DNA of 64,000 nt. Origin: an uncultured Collinsella sp. Its GTDB lineage: Bacteria > Actinomycetota > Coriobacteriia > Coriobacteriales > Coriobacteriaceae. The notes beneath the pieces are model-generated. The model saw only the letters and a list, made by a program, of their open reading frames with translations. It was not told the DNA's origin and made no database searches. Shown here piece by piece: positions 35,032-44,765 of this stretch (positions are counted from its first letter, which is position 1; every line of letters begins with the position of its first letter). The position numbers and the translations under genes are program-made. The stretch is taken from the NCBI GenBank assembly GCA_958370325.1, contig CATXJW010000004.1, forward strand, positions 23,016 through 87,015, in the 5' to 3' direction.

Positions 35032-35401
35032 GGCGATTCGTCTAGTTCTGTCTTTGGTGCTGATGGCTTCATTGGTGGGCTGTTCAACAAAGGAAGAGAT
35101 ATCGCGCGGAGGTTCTGGAGAAGTGACTGCGACAGACTCAGGTTCATTAGAAATAGCTGGCGGGCATGCCGATGTGATGTTACAAGGAAAAGGCGTGCTT
35201 AGGTCGATTGATGCTGAAGACGCTGTCTGCTCAATAGAGGATTTGAAGACAGGTGAAACTGCATCGTACCGAGTTTCAGATAATGCTGCGAATATGATTG
35301 AGTCGATACCGACTGGAGCGCAGGTTTCTTTTAGATACTTTGCTCCGCAACTTGAGGGTGAGCTTGCTTCTCTGGTGTCTATATGCGCCGATGACAACTA
35401 A
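35009..35401 (+). CDS. Small secreted lipoprotein overlapping the peptidase gene
   Basis: 130 residues with a signal ending in the lipobox LVGC. The mature part is a small beta-rich domain (about 90 residues) with no family I recognise. The start at ATG 35009 lies inside the last codons of the peptidase gene in another frame, so the two are co-translated; ATG 34997 is an alternative. It could be an inhibitor, chaperone or surface partner of the peptidase. Base composition matches the peptidase gene. Confidence 0.7.
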   Translation: MERLFRSRAIRLVLSLVLMASLVGCSTKEEISRGGSGEVTATDSGSLEIAGGHADVMLQGKGVLRSIDAEDAVCSIEDLKTGETASYRVSDNAANMIESIPTGAQVSFRYFAPQLEGELASLVSICADDN

Positions 35402-35414
35402 AAGGCCTGAATTC

Positions 35415-35457
35415 AAACGGCCTCGGATGGTCAATTGGCTATCCGAGGCCGTTTTTT
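35415..35457. terminator. Bidirectional terminator between convergent genes
   Basis: AACGGCCTCGGAT pairs perfectly with ATCCGAGGCCGTT, followed by TTTT on the plus strand and A-rich sequence on the other side. Confidence 0.9.
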
Positions 35458-36763
35458 ACTCGACCGGGGCTTCGACTTTATCGATGGTCCAGGCGGCTCC
35501 GAGGCCTCCGGTGGTGTTGCGGCGGATGCGCACGGCAACCTCGCGGCGCTCGCCGGCCTGCGTGTAACGCAGGGGGAAGATTGCGCGGTTTCGCGCGGCC
35601 TCGATGGTGCCGCGTTCGCGGGCGATCCAGTAGTACTCGCCGACAATGCCGAGGGTATCGGCGCCGTAGGGGAGATAGGTCGACAGCTGGTGCAGAAGCG
35701 GGCCGGGGCAGAAGACCTCGGTTGCGAAATCGACGGGGAAGTCCTCGGGGATGGCGGGCGCTGCAAGTGCGGGGGCCGGTACTGCAGCGGGGACCGGAGC
35801 CGGTGCCGGTGCCGGTGCGGGAATCTGGTCATAGACAGGTTCGGATGCGGACTCGATGACGGGTGCGGGCTCCGGCGTCGCTTCCGGCTTGATCGCGGAA
35901 TCTGCGGACTTCACGGTGACGGGCGCGTCTGCAGCTGCGGTTTCAACCTCAACCTGCGTCGCGTTCCCGTTCTCGACACTCGACTTTGCCTCGATGGGCG
36001 TGGATGCCATGGTGGTGATGCCGGCGTTGGCGTTCTCGGGGTCATAGACGACCGTAAGCGAGATGGTGGGCTGCGGCGTCTCGGGGTCCGGCGTCGACTC
36101 GGTAGCGTCTTGATCGGCGGGCTCGTCGGATTGATCGCCCTCGGCCTCGTCGCCAAAGACATCGCTGTTTTGGAACGCAGGTGTCTCGGGTTGGCTGGCG
36201 GCTTCTTCGGTTGTCGACTTGGGGGCCTCGTTGAGCTCCGCAGCGGCTTCCTGCTCTGACATGACTTCGGGATCGGTCATGGCGGCGATTTCGGTTTCGG
36301 TTTCTGCTGCTATCTCAATAGCGACTTCGATCTCTGTCTCGGGCTCGGGCTCCGGAGCGACTTCGGCCACGGGCTCGGGACGCTTAACGTGCTTGGGGCG
36401 CACGGCCTTCAGGTCCTTCTCGCCGCGCTTTTTCTTTTTGTAGGACTGCTTGGCGCCCTTGGCTGCCTTGGGCTTGTCCTCGCCCTTGGCAAGGGCGGTA
36501 TCCCAAGCCTCGTTGGCGATGACGGTGGCATACAGGCGGCCGCCCTTAAAGACGGTCAGCTTAATGCAGTCGTCGAGTTCCTCGAGCAACTCGCGCGTGG
36601 ACTCGAAGCCCAGGTCATAAGCGGTCATGTTGCCGGCGGCGAGCGCCTCCTCGACCTGCGTCATAAACGTTTGCTTACCGCACCCAATCGCGTCGCGCAG
36701 CAGGCGATACAGATAGATGTGGTTGCCCAGCGATAGCGTGGGCTTAACTATTGTCTTGCTCAT
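35456..36763 (-). CDS. Uncharacterised protein with winged-helix-like N-terminus and long acidic Pro/Ala-rich linker
   Basis: 435 residues from ATG 36763 (AGAGGAG upstream). Residues 1-90 look like a LOTUS/OST-HTH-type domain (LLRDAIGCGKQTF... YDLGFESTRELLEELDDCIKLTVF). A lysine-rich patch (SYKKKKRGEKDLK) and about 200 residues of Glu/Pro/Ala/Thr low complexity follow, including a PAPAPAPAPVPAA tract. The last 90 residues form a compact domain (DTLGIVGEYYWIARERGTIEAA...). No signal peptide. Function unknown. Confidence 0.75.
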   Translation of the reverse strand: MSKTIVKPTLSLGNHIYLYRLLRDAIGCGKQTFMTQVEEALAAGNMTAYDLGFESTRELLEELDDCIKLTVFKGGRLYATVIANEAWDTALAKGEDKPKAAKGAKQSYKKKKRGEKDLKAVRPKHVKRPEPVAEVAPEPEPETEIEVAIEIAAETETEIAAMTDPEVMSEQEAAAELNEAPKSTTEEAASQPETPAFQNSDVFGDEAEGDQSDEPADQDATESTPDPETPQPTISLTVVYDPENANAGITTMASTPIEAKSSVENGNATQVEVETAAADAPVTVKSADSAIKPEATPEPAPVIESASEPVYDQIPAPAPAPAPVPAAVPAPALAAPAIPEDFPVDFATEVFCPGPLLHQLSTYLPYGADTLGIVGEYYWIARERGTIEAARNRAIFPLRYTQAGERREVAVRIRRNTTGGLGAAWTIDKVEAPVE

Positions 36764-36901
36764 GGCAAATCTCCTCTTTACACACCAAAGCATCTTACCA
36801 TCGCACGGGGCGTGCTACCTCGGCGCTCAAGGCAAACGGGCGCGACCGTTGCCGGTTCGCGCCCGCTATACAGGTCGGTTCTCTATGAGAAGCAAACGTG
36901 C

Positions 36902-37846
36902 TTAGTTGCTCGATGCCGTGCCTTGGCTCGAGCTGTCAGATGCCGTGCCGGACGCGGTTCCACTCGAGCTGTTGGTGTTGCCGTTGTCGGTAGATCCCGC
37001 ACTCGATGTATTGCCGTTCGTCTGGCCGCCCGTGCTCGGTTGAGAGCCGTCAGTCGTTTGGCTTGAGTCGGTCGTGCCGGATTGCGTGCCGCTGTTGGCC
37101 GTAGAGGAATCGACGCCCTGCGATTGATCAGGGGTGTTCGAGGACGAGTCGGCGGATGCGGGGGTGCCCTGCGGGTCGTCCTGTTGGCTTTGTGATTGAC
37201 CGGAGCTATCCGCGTCGTGCTCGGTCGTGCGCGACGAAAGGATTGGCTCGGGTCGCTCGCCCAGACCCTCACCGGCGGTGGTGATAAGGATGGCACCGGT
37301 GCAGGCGATGACCGCGACGATGGCGATGGCGATCGAGAAGACGATGACCTTCTTTTGCATCTGGCTGCGCTCTGCCGCCGCCTTGGCGCGCAGGCTGTTG
37401 GGGGCGACGCGCGCCGTGGTCGCGCGCCCGGCAATCTGGCGCATCTCCTGCGTAGTCGCGGCGCCGCCCAGGTGCTCCTCGGCATCAAACTCAACGGGCT
37501 CATAGGCGCCGGCGGGGTAGTCGACGGCGGTGTGCGTGCCTTTGAGGGCTTCGGCGCTGGCAGAGATAAAGTGGCGGTAGACCTGCGAGGACACAACGGT
37601 GATGACCGAGCTCACGGCGGCACCAATCACCGATCCGGCGATACCGATCTTGGAAGCAAGTGCGACGCTCGTGGCGGCAGCTGCGGCGCCGGCGATGATC
37701 TGGGGAATGGAAATGTCGTCGAACAGACCCTTTTTGGGCGCGATGGCCATGGTCTGTCCGATGGAATGGTTTTCGTGAACGCCGTTGTTGAGCGCGGCCG
37801 GTGTCATGACGCGCGTGCGCGGCGCGTCGGTGTACTTGGTTGTCAT
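36902..37846 (-). CDS. Membrane protein with Ser/Thr/Gln/Gly-rich tail
   Basis: 314 residues from ATG 37846 (GGGAGG upstream). A helix-rich Gly/Ala segment (IIAGAAAAATSVALASKIGIAGSVIG...) and a second helix (VIVFSIAIAIVAVIACTGAIL) frame a soluble loop. The last 110 residues are a disordered, repetitive Ser/Thr/Gly/Asn tail ending SGTASGTASDSSSQGTASSN. Function unknown. A truncated relative of its tail lies at 45368-45565. Confidence 0.75.
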   Translation of the reverse strand: MTTKYTDAPRTRVMTPAALNNGVHENHSIGQTMAIAPKKGLFDDISIPQIIAGAAAAATSVALASKIGIAGSVIGAAVSSVITVVSSQVYRHFISASAEALKGTHTAVDYPAGAYEPVEFDAEEHLGGAATTQEMRQIAGRATTARVAPNSLRAKAAAERSQMQKKVIVFSIAIAIVAVIACTGAILITTAGEGLGERPEPILSSRTTEHDADSSGQSQSQQDDPQGTPASADSSSNTPDQSQGVDSSTANSGTQSGTTDSSQTTDGSQPSTGGQTNGNTSSAGSTDNGNTNSSSGTASGTASDSSSQGTASSN

Positions 37847-38103
37847 ACGGGGTCCTCCCGGTTCGTTTAGTGCTACAACAAGTTGTTTAGCCCCAAGGGT
37901 ACCCATCTCGTGTGGACCGAAGATGGACTCGCCCGCAACATCACCAACTCACCAAAGCCGCGAAGCTTCTCCTCAAGCTTGTCAAATGAAGACGGGGAGA
38001 CGGGGAGAATCGTCCGGTTGTCGGAAGGAAGGTTGACCGGATTTGAATTCCCGTGGAATAATCGAGCTCGCGGCGCTGGTGCTTGCGCCGGGTAGGGAGC
38101 GTC

Positions 38104-38940
38104 ATGAAAATCCTCAAGCGGATCAACAATAATACGGTTATCTGCGTCAATGCAAAAGGGCGCGAGCTCGTTGCGCTCGGCCGCGGTATCGGGTTTCCCG
38201 GTGGCCCCGACGAGGTCGCGCTCGACAAGATTGACCGAACCTTCTACGGTGTCGACTCGCGCTACCTGGCGCTGCTCGACGAGATCGACCCTCAGGTGAT
38301 GGAGTTCTCCGCTCAGATCGCGGATATCGCCCGTTCCAACATCTCGCGTGAGCTCTCGGCAAACCTTCCCTTTACCATGGCCGACCATGTCGCTTTTGCC
38401 ATCAAGCGCTGCCGCGAGCATATGTTTGTGCAGATGCCGCTCTCCTATGACGTGCAGCAGATGTATCCCATCGAGTATAAGATCGCCAAGTTCGCGCTCG
38501 AGGGCATCAATCGCGGCTTCAACATCAAGATGCCGCCAGGGGAGGCGAGCGGTATCGCGCTCTGCATCGTCAACAGCGTGGTCGCCTCGTCTTCAAAGGC
38601 CAAATCCAATACGGTGCGCAAGGACGAGGCGATGCTCGAGAAGTTCACCAAGATCATCGAGTCCGAGCTGGGAGTTTGCGTGGACCGTGACGGTTTTGAC
38701 TTTTGCCGCTATGCCACGCACGTCCGCTACCTGCTGGAACGCGTACAGACAGGAGAGCCCCTCAACACGGATAACGGCGCGCTCTATGGGCCGCTCTGTG
38801 AGCAGCATCCCGATGTGGCTGTGTGCGTCGATCGCATGGCTGCGCTTATCGCAGAGCGTTTTGGCGCCGCGCTTGCCGATGAAGAGAAAGTCTACCTGAT
38901 GCTTCACGTCAATCGCGTCTGTGCGGGATCCAGGCCTTAA
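38104..38940 (+). CDS. BglG/LicT-family transcriptional antiterminator
   Basis: 278 residues. An N-terminal CAT RNA-binding domain (MKILKRINNNTVICVNAKGRELVALGRGIGF) is followed by two PTS regulation domains with phosphorylatable His (DHVAFAIKRC, YPIEYKIAKFALEGIN; YLLERVQTGEPL, LMLHVNRV). It binds a RAT sequence to prevent termination upstream of beta-glucoside genes when sugar is present. The hairpin at 39038-39104 before the PTS gene is the expected target. ATG 38104 follows GGGAG. Confidence 0.93.
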   Translation: MKILKRINNNTVICVNAKGRELVALGRGIGFPGGPDEVALDKIDRTFYGVDSRYLALLDEIDPQVMEFSAQIADIARSNISRELSANLPFTMADHVAFAIKRCREHMFVQMPLSYDVQQMYPIEYKIAKFALEGINRGFNIKMPPGEASGIALCIVNSVVASSSKAKSNTVRKDEAMLEKFTKIIESELGVCVDRDGFDFCRYATHVRYLLERVQTGEPLNTDNGALYGPLCEQHPDVAVCVDRMAALIAERFGAALADEEKVYLMLHVNRVCAGSRP

Positions 38941-39037
38941 TCGACCGCTCGCCGCTGAGATTCGACCGTTTGCCGGTTTTGACTTTCGTAAAGGCATCCG
39001 TTGGATGTAGTTTCATAGTCACATAAGGTGTTATTCG

Positions 39038-39104
39038 AGAAGAGCCTCGAAGCATGACGTAGACAGTTCCCTTGTCCGCATTGTGCTTCGGGGCTCTTCT
39101 GTTT
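39038..39104 (+). terminator. Terminator in the PTS leader, probable LicT target
   Basis: AGAAGAGCC (39038) continuing CGAAGCA pairs with TGCTTCG-GGGCTCTTCT (to 39100), with a long central loop and GTTT behind. Such a leader terminator between bglG/licT and the PTS gene is the classic antitermination arrangement. I could not align a convincing RAT consensus overlapping it. Confidence 0.7.
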
Positions 39105-39206
39105 ATGTTGCCCTTCCCGCCCCCTCGATTCGCCTTGTGCCAGGCCTGCCGTAATCGGACCTCGTGCATGCGCAGGCGCGAGGCGGAAAAGCAAGGGAGT
39201 TCAGTT

Positions 39207-40631
39207 ATGGCTGATAACAAGAAAATCGCAGCCGATGTGCTCGAAGCCGTCGGAGGCAAGGAAAACGTGACGTTTGTGGCGCATTGCATGACGCGTCTGC
39301 GCTTTAATCTTAAGGATATCGATATGCCCGATATCAAGGAGATAAAGAAGATTAACGGCGTGCTGGGCGCCCAGATTTCGGGAACGCAGTTTCAGGTGAT
39401 CGTGGGCCAAAACGTGCCCAAGGTCTACGATGAGCTCTGTAAGCTTGGTGGGTTTGCCAAGCAGGATGCCATCGATGAGAACCTCGACACCCCTAAGCAA
39501 AAGCTCACGCCTAAGGTCATAGGCAATAACATCCTCAACTATCTCTCGAGCTCCATGGTGCCTATGATCCCCGTGCTCATGTGCGCCGGCCTCTTCAAGA
39601 CCGTCGCCGTGGTGCTGGGCCCCACGATGGCGGGCGTGCTGACCGAGACGAGCGACCTCTACGTTCTCATGAACATGGTCTACGACGCTGCGTTCTACTT
39701 CATTCCCATTTACCTCGGTTACAACGCGGCCAAGAATATCGGTGTGACACCGGTTCTCGGTGCCTTTATGGGCGGCATCCTCATCGACCCGACCATGATC
39801 CAGATGGCAACGGATGGGGCGCAGTTCTCCGTATACGGCATCCCTTGCGTTGCGGCAAACTACACCAAGACGGTTTTGCCCATTCTTCTTTCTGTTTGGG
39901 CGATGAGCTATATTGAGCGCTTTTTCCGCAAATATGTGCCAGATACCCTTTCAACGGTTTTCTCGCCTTTCCTCACCATGGTCGTTGCCGTTCCTGTATC
40001 TCTCTGCGCTCTTGCCCCTGTTGGTTCGTGGGCAGGCAACGCCCTTGCCGCTGGTTTTGAGTTTCTCGGAACTTCCGGTGGTGTCGTCGCCATTATCGGA
40101 GGAGGTATTCTGGCGGGTCTTTGGTGCCCAATGATTATTACTGGCATGCATGTGGCGGTTGCGATGATTGCCATTGCCAACTATATGACCGTGGGGTCCG
40201 ATGGCTTTGTTTTGGTCGCGACGGGCGTCAGTCTTTGGGCGACCTTCGGTTGCGAGGTGGCGACATGGCTCAAACTGCGTGATAAAGACGAGAAGAATAT
40301 GGCATTCGGTTATTTGGTTGCAAACATTGTCGGAGGCGTCGGTGAGCCTTTCATCTACGGCATGATGCTGCGCTATCGCCGCGTGTTTGTCTGGAAGATT
40401 ATCGGCTCCTTTGTTGCCGGTGCACTAGCAATCGCTCTCGGGGCCACGGTTTATACTGCCGGCGCGGCATCTAACTTCCTAGAGTTCCTCGCGTTTGCGG
40501 GCGGTGGGACCCAGAACCTCATCAACTTTGGAATCGCCGCCGCTGCAGGCTTCCTTGTAAGCGCCTTGGGCACGTATTTCTTTGGCTTTACTGAAGACGA
40601 ACTCGAGAACGGTCCCGTTTCGGAGCGCTAA
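39207..40631 (+). CDS. PTS transporter, EIIBC component (beta-glucoside type)
   Basis: 474 residues. The IIB domain has the phosphorylatable Cys in FVAHCMTRLRFNLKD; the IIC domain has about ten helices with VIGNNILNYLSSSMVPMIPVLMCAGL and VGGVGEPFIYGMMLRYR. A IIA domain is absent, so phosphate must come from another EIIA. With the upstream LicT-like protein it should import a beta-glucoside or related sugar. ATG 39207 follows AAGGGAG; two hydrolase/transport genes follow on the same strand. Confidence 0.92.
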   Translation: MADNKKIAADVLEAVGGKENVTFVAHCMTRLRFNLKDIDMPDIKEIKKINGVLGAQISGTQFQVIVGQNVPKVYDELCKLGGFAKQDAIDENLDTPKQKLTPKVIGNNILNYLSSSMVPMIPVLMCAGLFKTVAVVLGPTMAGVLTETSDLYVLMNMVYDAAFYFIPIYLGYNAAKNIGVTPVLGAFMGGILIDPTMIQMATDGAQFSVYGIPCVAANYTKTVLPILLSVWAMSYIERFFRKYVPDTLSTVFSPFLTMVVAVPVSLCALAPVGSWAGNALAAGFEFLGTSGGVVAIIGGGILAGLWCPMIITGMHVAVAMIAIANYMTVGSDGFVLVATGVSLWATFGCEVATWLKLRDKDEKNMAFGYLVANIVGGVGEPFIYGMMLRYRRVFVWKIIGSFVAGALAIALGATVYTAGAASNFLEFLAFAGGGTQNLINFGIAAAAGFLVSALGTYFFGFTEDELENGPVSER

Positions 40632-40665
40632 CGCTTAGATGTGTTGCACCTGATAAGGATGCGAA

Positions 40666-40765
40666 ACGGGAGGGGCGTCAACTGGGCGTCCCTCCTGTTA
40701 TCAATAGCTGTTGACGGTCGCATAGCGTTTGGTGCTGATGGGCGAGCGTCTATAGGGGCGCTCGC
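40666..40765 (+). terminator. Two hairpins between the PTS gene and the ceramidase-like gene
   Basis: The first (40666-40698) pairs GGGAGGGGCG with CGTCCCTCC, then TGTTATC. The second (40742-40765) pairs GCGAGCG with CGCTCGC but lacks a T-tract. They may give partial termination after the PTS gene or stabilise the processed message. Confidence 0.5.
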
Positions 40766-40822
40766 TCTCATCCTGATATCAATTGGGAAAATAGGCGCCT
40801 TTTTGGAAAGGATTATGGCTAC

Positions 40823-42034
40823 ATGAAGGTCGAGTTTGGGATCGAAAAGGTTAACGTGACGCCTGAGTCGTCCTGTCGTATGGGGGGTTACAACCGAAGT
40901 GAAACATGGACGGATGTTCTAGACGATATTGAGGTCAATGCATGCTCTCTTCGTATCGATGCTGTCCCGTTCATTCTTATTGAGCTTGACTCGATTATGG
41001 TATCAAGGGAGTTTGCACTTTCGGTTAAAGCCTCCGTTTCGGCTAAGACGGGTGTCGATGCAGGCAATATTACCGTCGCCTGTATCCATACGCACTCCGC
41101 TCCCTGCTACTTCAAGCTTGCCTTTGAGGAAACCTTGCCCGAGGCTCAGCTGACGGAGCGTCTCGCTATCTCTGCGGTAGATGCCGGTGTATCTGCATGG
41201 GTCAACAGGAAAAACGCGATCGTTTCCATGGAGACGCTCGAGGTTGACGGGCTGTACGGAAATCGCAACGTAAAAAACGGGCCCGCAGACAAGAGCGTGA
41301 CGCTGTTCTCCTTTCTGTCTGCAGACGGAGGGACGCCTCTTGGCAGTGTCATGTTCATTTCGGCCCATCCAACCATTCTCAACGGGAAGAGCAGGGCTTT
41401 GTCTGCAGACTTAATCGGCCAGGTTAGATTACGATTGGAAAGCAAGCGCGGGTGCCCCGTGCTCTGTATAAACGGAGCCTGCGGCGATGTTTCGACTCGT
41501 TTTTACCGTCAGGGCGATGGAGCTGCGGAGCTCATGCGGACGGCCGACGAGCTCTGCGATCAAATCGAATTAAAGCGCAAGAAGCTTGATTTGCGCGTAG
41601 ATACCCCTAGATGGGGCTCGATTGCCATGCGGAGCGTCTACGATGCGGCCAGCGATCCAGATTGGAAATGGATGACGGACCGGGTAGAAAACAGCGAGGC
41701 AAATCCCATGAAGGATTTTCTTCTTAAACGCCAGCAGCTTAAGCGTTCCATGGGCAAAATCGAGCTCGAATTGCCGAGCCAATTTGCTGTGATAGGAAAC
41801 TGTATTTTTATTACTATGCCTTGCGACACTTGTAGCGCTTTGGGCCTTGACTTTAAGAGGGCCTTTGTTGGCTATAACGTTTTTATTATTGGCTATGCAA
41901 ATACATACTGCAATTATTTGGTCCCCCGAGAAGATTACGGCAAGTATTTTGAGACGTTTAACTCCAGAACGCCGCGAGGGCTTGCTGACGAGTTTGTCTC
42001 AAGGGTCATTCGTGCGGTTGGGGCACTGCTGTAG
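40823..42034 (+). CDS. Neutral/alkaline ceramidase N-terminal-domain-like hydrolase
   Basis: 403 residues. The start (VEFGIEKVNVTPESSCRMGGY), the metal-binding-like CIHTHSAPC, FISAHPTIL and GACGDVSTRF follow the neutral/alkaline non-lysosomal ceramidase pattern (GI...TP, HTHS.P, GD). Bacterial homologues in sugar operons are generally not proven ceramidases. No signal peptide, so it is cytoplasmic and probably acts on a sugar amide or ester brought in by the PTS. GGAAAGG precedes ATG 40823. Confidence 0.78.
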   Translation: MKVEFGIEKVNVTPESSCRMGGYNRSETWTDVLDDIEVNACSLRIDAVPFILIELDSIMVSREFALSVKASVSAKTGVDAGNITVACIHTHSAPCYFKLAFEETLPEAQLTERLAISAVDAGVSAWVNRKNAIVSMETLEVDGLYGNRNVKNGPADKSVTLFSFLSADGGTPLGSVMFISAHPTILNGKSRALSADLIGQVRLRLESKRGCPVLCINGACGDVSTRFYRQGDGAAELMRTADELCDQIELKRKKLDLRVDTPRWGSIAMRSVYDAASDPDWKWMTDRVENSEANPMKDFLLKRQQLKRSMGKIELELPSQFAVIGNCIFITMPCDTCSALGLDFKRAFVGYNVFIIGYANTYCNYLVPREDYGKYFETFNSRTPRGLADEFVSRVIRAVGALL

Positions 42035-42125
42035 GAAGTAGGTGAAAGCGCCGGTCGGTTGGTGCTGTGGGGCCGACTTTGGTTGTGGTATCGGGCGTAC
42101 TGGATGATTTTTTGGAGTGTCTAAT

Positions 42126-43034
42126 TTGTCAATTGTGGGACCTCTTATTCAACAAGTTCTTATCATGTTTTTGCTCATGGGCGTGGGGTTTTGCCTTACC
42201 CGGGGAAAGATATTGGATGCGCGTTCAGCAAGGGATTTTGGCAAGCTGCTGATAAGCCTCGTGCTTCCCGTCATTATCTTTAAATCGTTTTGGACTGAGT
42301 TTTCTTTTGCCAAGCTGAACGAGCTGGCCGTGACGTTCTTTCTGTCTGCCACGTTGCTTCTGCTCGCCGCTGTGGTTTCTCATATGCTGTTTAGAAAGTG
42401 GCCAATCGATAACTTTGCCTCCGCGTTTTCAAATGCGGGCTTTATCGGCATTCCTCTTGTTGGGGCTGTCCTTGGGGAAGACGCCGTTTTTTTAATTGCG
42501 TGCATGATTGCGCTGCTCAATGCGGTGCAGTGGACATACGGGCAGTATCTCTTGTCGGGCTCGAAGGACTGCGTAAACCTCCGAGCTATCATGACGAGTC
42601 CGATGGTCCTCTCCCTTATAGCCGGCGTTGTCGTTTTTGTTGCACGTATACCGATGATTCCTATCGCCGACTCCTTGCTTTCCCTGATTGCGGCTCTCAA
42701 TACCCCGTTGGCGATGCTGACGCTCGGAATCTATTTGGCTCAATCCGATTTACGTGCGCTCGCGGGGACAAAGAGCCTATATCGGGTCTCGGCGGTGCGA
42801 CTGTTTGCCATCCCTCTTCTCTCCCTGCTTCTTTTAAGTATCGTCCCCTGCGGCAAGGGCATAAAACTGGCCTTACTGATAGCAGCGGCGACGCCCACTG
42901 GTGCGAATGTGGCGATCTTTTCTCAACAGCTTGATAAGGACTATCGATATGCATGCGGAACGGTTTGTATAACCACGCTTCTATCCATGCTTTCTATGCC
43001 GTTGATGATTGCTGTTGGCCAGTTAGTGCTCTAA
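42126..43034 (+). CDS. AEC-family (auxin efflux carrier-like) transporter
   Basis: 302 residues, about ten helices in two inverted halves. The first half includes LISLVLPVIIFKSFW and AFSNAGFIGIPLVGAVLGEDAVFL; the second includes LNTPLAMLTLGIYLA and ATPTGANVAIFSQQ. AEC carriers move carboxylates or amino acids, commonly malate or lactate-type acids. It may export an end product of the PTS-linked pathway. Preferred start is TTG 42126 with GGAG nine bases upstream; GTG 42117 touches that site. Confidence 0.87.
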   Translation: MSIVGPLIQQVLIMFLLMGVGFCLTRGKILDARSARDFGKLLISLVLPVIIFKSFWTEFSFAKLNELAVTFFLSATLLLLAAVVSHMLFRKWPIDNFASAFSNAGFIGIPLVGAVLGEDAVFLIACMIALLNAVQWTYGQYLLSGSKDCVNLRAIMTSPMVLSLIAGVVVFVARIPMIPIADSLLSLIAALNTPLAMLTLGIYLAQSDLRALAGTKSLYRVSAVRLFAIPLLSLLLLSIVPCGKGIKLALLIAAATPTGANVAIFSQQLDKDYRYACGTVCITTLLSMLSMPLMIAVGQLVL

Positions 43035-43057
43035 ATCCGCCTACCGGTGGGCCCTGG

Positions 43058-43611
43058 TTATCGCTCGCCTATGTCCTGCCACTCCACGCGACGCCGGATG
43101 AACGCTTCGTAGCGGTCGATTATCGGAAGAATCCAAAATCTGGGCCTCCGTGGTCGGCGTCGCACCCTGCACGGCAGAGCTCGGGGTGTTCGTGCAAGTT
43201 GACATCACCCACGAGTAAGCCATAGGGACTCATAGGCGGGCCACTGTCGACTGTGTTGGGATAGCCGCCCTCATGCATAAAGCACATGCCGCCGTAGGGA
43301 CCAATGATGCCGAGACAATGGTCGCGGAGGCGGGCACGCCGTCTTACTGATTCACAATGCGGTACTCACCGAAGGGTGCCCGCCTGAAGGCGAGCCGACC
43401 AGTACGAGCCTGTCGGAGTTGATATCAAAGTGCCTAGCGTGGGGCATGTTGGGGTTATAACGGCAGACATTTTCCTCGCCCGTCGTGCCTTGGACCTCGG
43501 CGCCTTTGACCGTGCGTATGGACTCGGGAAGCTCCTCGTGCGTTCATTCGCTCGGCTCCATGGGCGTTTCGTTTTTCAAAGGGTTGACGAGGGCTGTCGA
43601 ATCCCCATCGT
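43058..43611 (-). pseudogene. Decayed gene of unknown family
   Basis: Minus-strand reading gives protein-like stretches in changing frames. They include QGTTGEENVCRYNPNMPHAR, RHFDINSDRLVLVGS, GIIGPYGGMCFMHEGGYPNT, MSPYGLLVGDVNLHEHPELC and a C-terminal YEAFIRRRVEWQDIGER before TAA 43060. In-frame stops and at least two frame changes separate them, so this is a broken gene. I do not recognise the family. Confidence 0.6.
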
Positions 43612-44765
43612 TTAGCGAGAGTTGTGGAGCACTTCGATTATGCACTTTGATTGGGCAAGATCATCGATTAGCCTGTCCTGGGCTGTTCGCGCTTTTTCGT
43701 CAAGGTTGGCGCCCCACTCATCTAAGAGAACCACGTCGCAGTCCTTTTCTAGATAACCAGACTTCAAGAGTTTGAGTATTCGAGCGACCGCTTGTCTGCT
43801 TGAAGCCTCTTGCGTGTCAAGCTCAGTGAAATAAAGCTCCGAATGGGAGGGAAGAAGAAAAGCCCCGTCTTCCAATCCTTCTTTGAGCAGTGCCAAGAGA
43901 GTGCTTTTGCTGCTGTCATTGGCTCCTCGTAGCGTCGTTCTCCCCAGGGAGAAATTTCGAGTGGCAGCTTCAATATCTGCCATATTCTTGGGAACAGCGC
44001 CGATCTTATTCTCTTCTGCTGGGATAATCCGCAGCCTGCCCCATTCAATGAGTCCATGTTGGCGTTTTTCTTCGTTGGTGGGAATCAGGTTGCCTCGAAC
44101 TAATGCGGTCCTCGTTGTCCTTTCGGAGTGCTGGATTGCATATACAACTATCACGTTGATGTTTTGAAGAATCGATACCTGCCTTGGGAGAACGGCTATA
44201 AGGGTTGTTAACAGGACGGGGCCGTCTGCGTGGGCAAGGCAGTAATGGATTGTCGTAACGATAAACGGGATGGTGCTTACCACTGCTGTGAGGGTGGAGA
44301 GCCTGCCTCGAGCGAGCGTAAGGCAGACCTGCGCCCGCTTCGAGGCGTTTTCTCTTGCGAGATTAATACGTGCTCCAGTCTCTAAAGCAGCGGGAGTTTC
44401 CAATCCATGAATTTGAGGTGCACTTTCGTATTGCAGAAAAGAGGCTCGCCGTGCAGCCTGAGAGCGTGAGACTCCTTTTCCGTTTTAATGCGCTTGTTAA
44501 AGAAAGCGCCAGTTGCGCCATAGTTTGAAGTTGCGGCATGGCTTACGGCCTTATTGAGAAACCAGTACTTTGACCATTCTTTTCCGAATTCGATTAACAT
44601 CTCAGGGATACTGACGGAAGCCAGCAGGACGCAGAACACAATCAACGAATGAGTGGGGTCAATGCATGCAGATACGTCGCCAGCGGCATGCGCGATGGCG
44701 ATGGTGGTGAGGGCAACTATTCTCTGCTGGGTAAGGATGCCGATGATACAAAGGACTACCGGCAT
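43612..44765 (-). pseudogene. ABC exporter, frameshifted and with degenerate ATPase motifs
   Basis: ATG 44765 (GGAGG seven bases upstream) opens a membrane half (MPVVLCIIGILTQQRIVALT...), but the frame stops at 44382. The rest, 44403-43612, continues in another frame with further helices and an ATPase domain. Walker A reads GANDSSKST rather than G..G.GKST; the signature region is SSRQAVARIL; Walker B is VVLLDEWGANLDE, a variant I recall from peptide-exporter families. Together they are about 380 residues. Most likely a dying bacteriocin/peptide exporter. Confidence 0.65.

Noticed and set aside
35740..36400. Tandem repeat array in the 35456 gene
   Set aside because: It is coding low complexity (Pro/Ala and Glu/Pro runs) within a continuous frame, not a separate repeat or CRISPR element.
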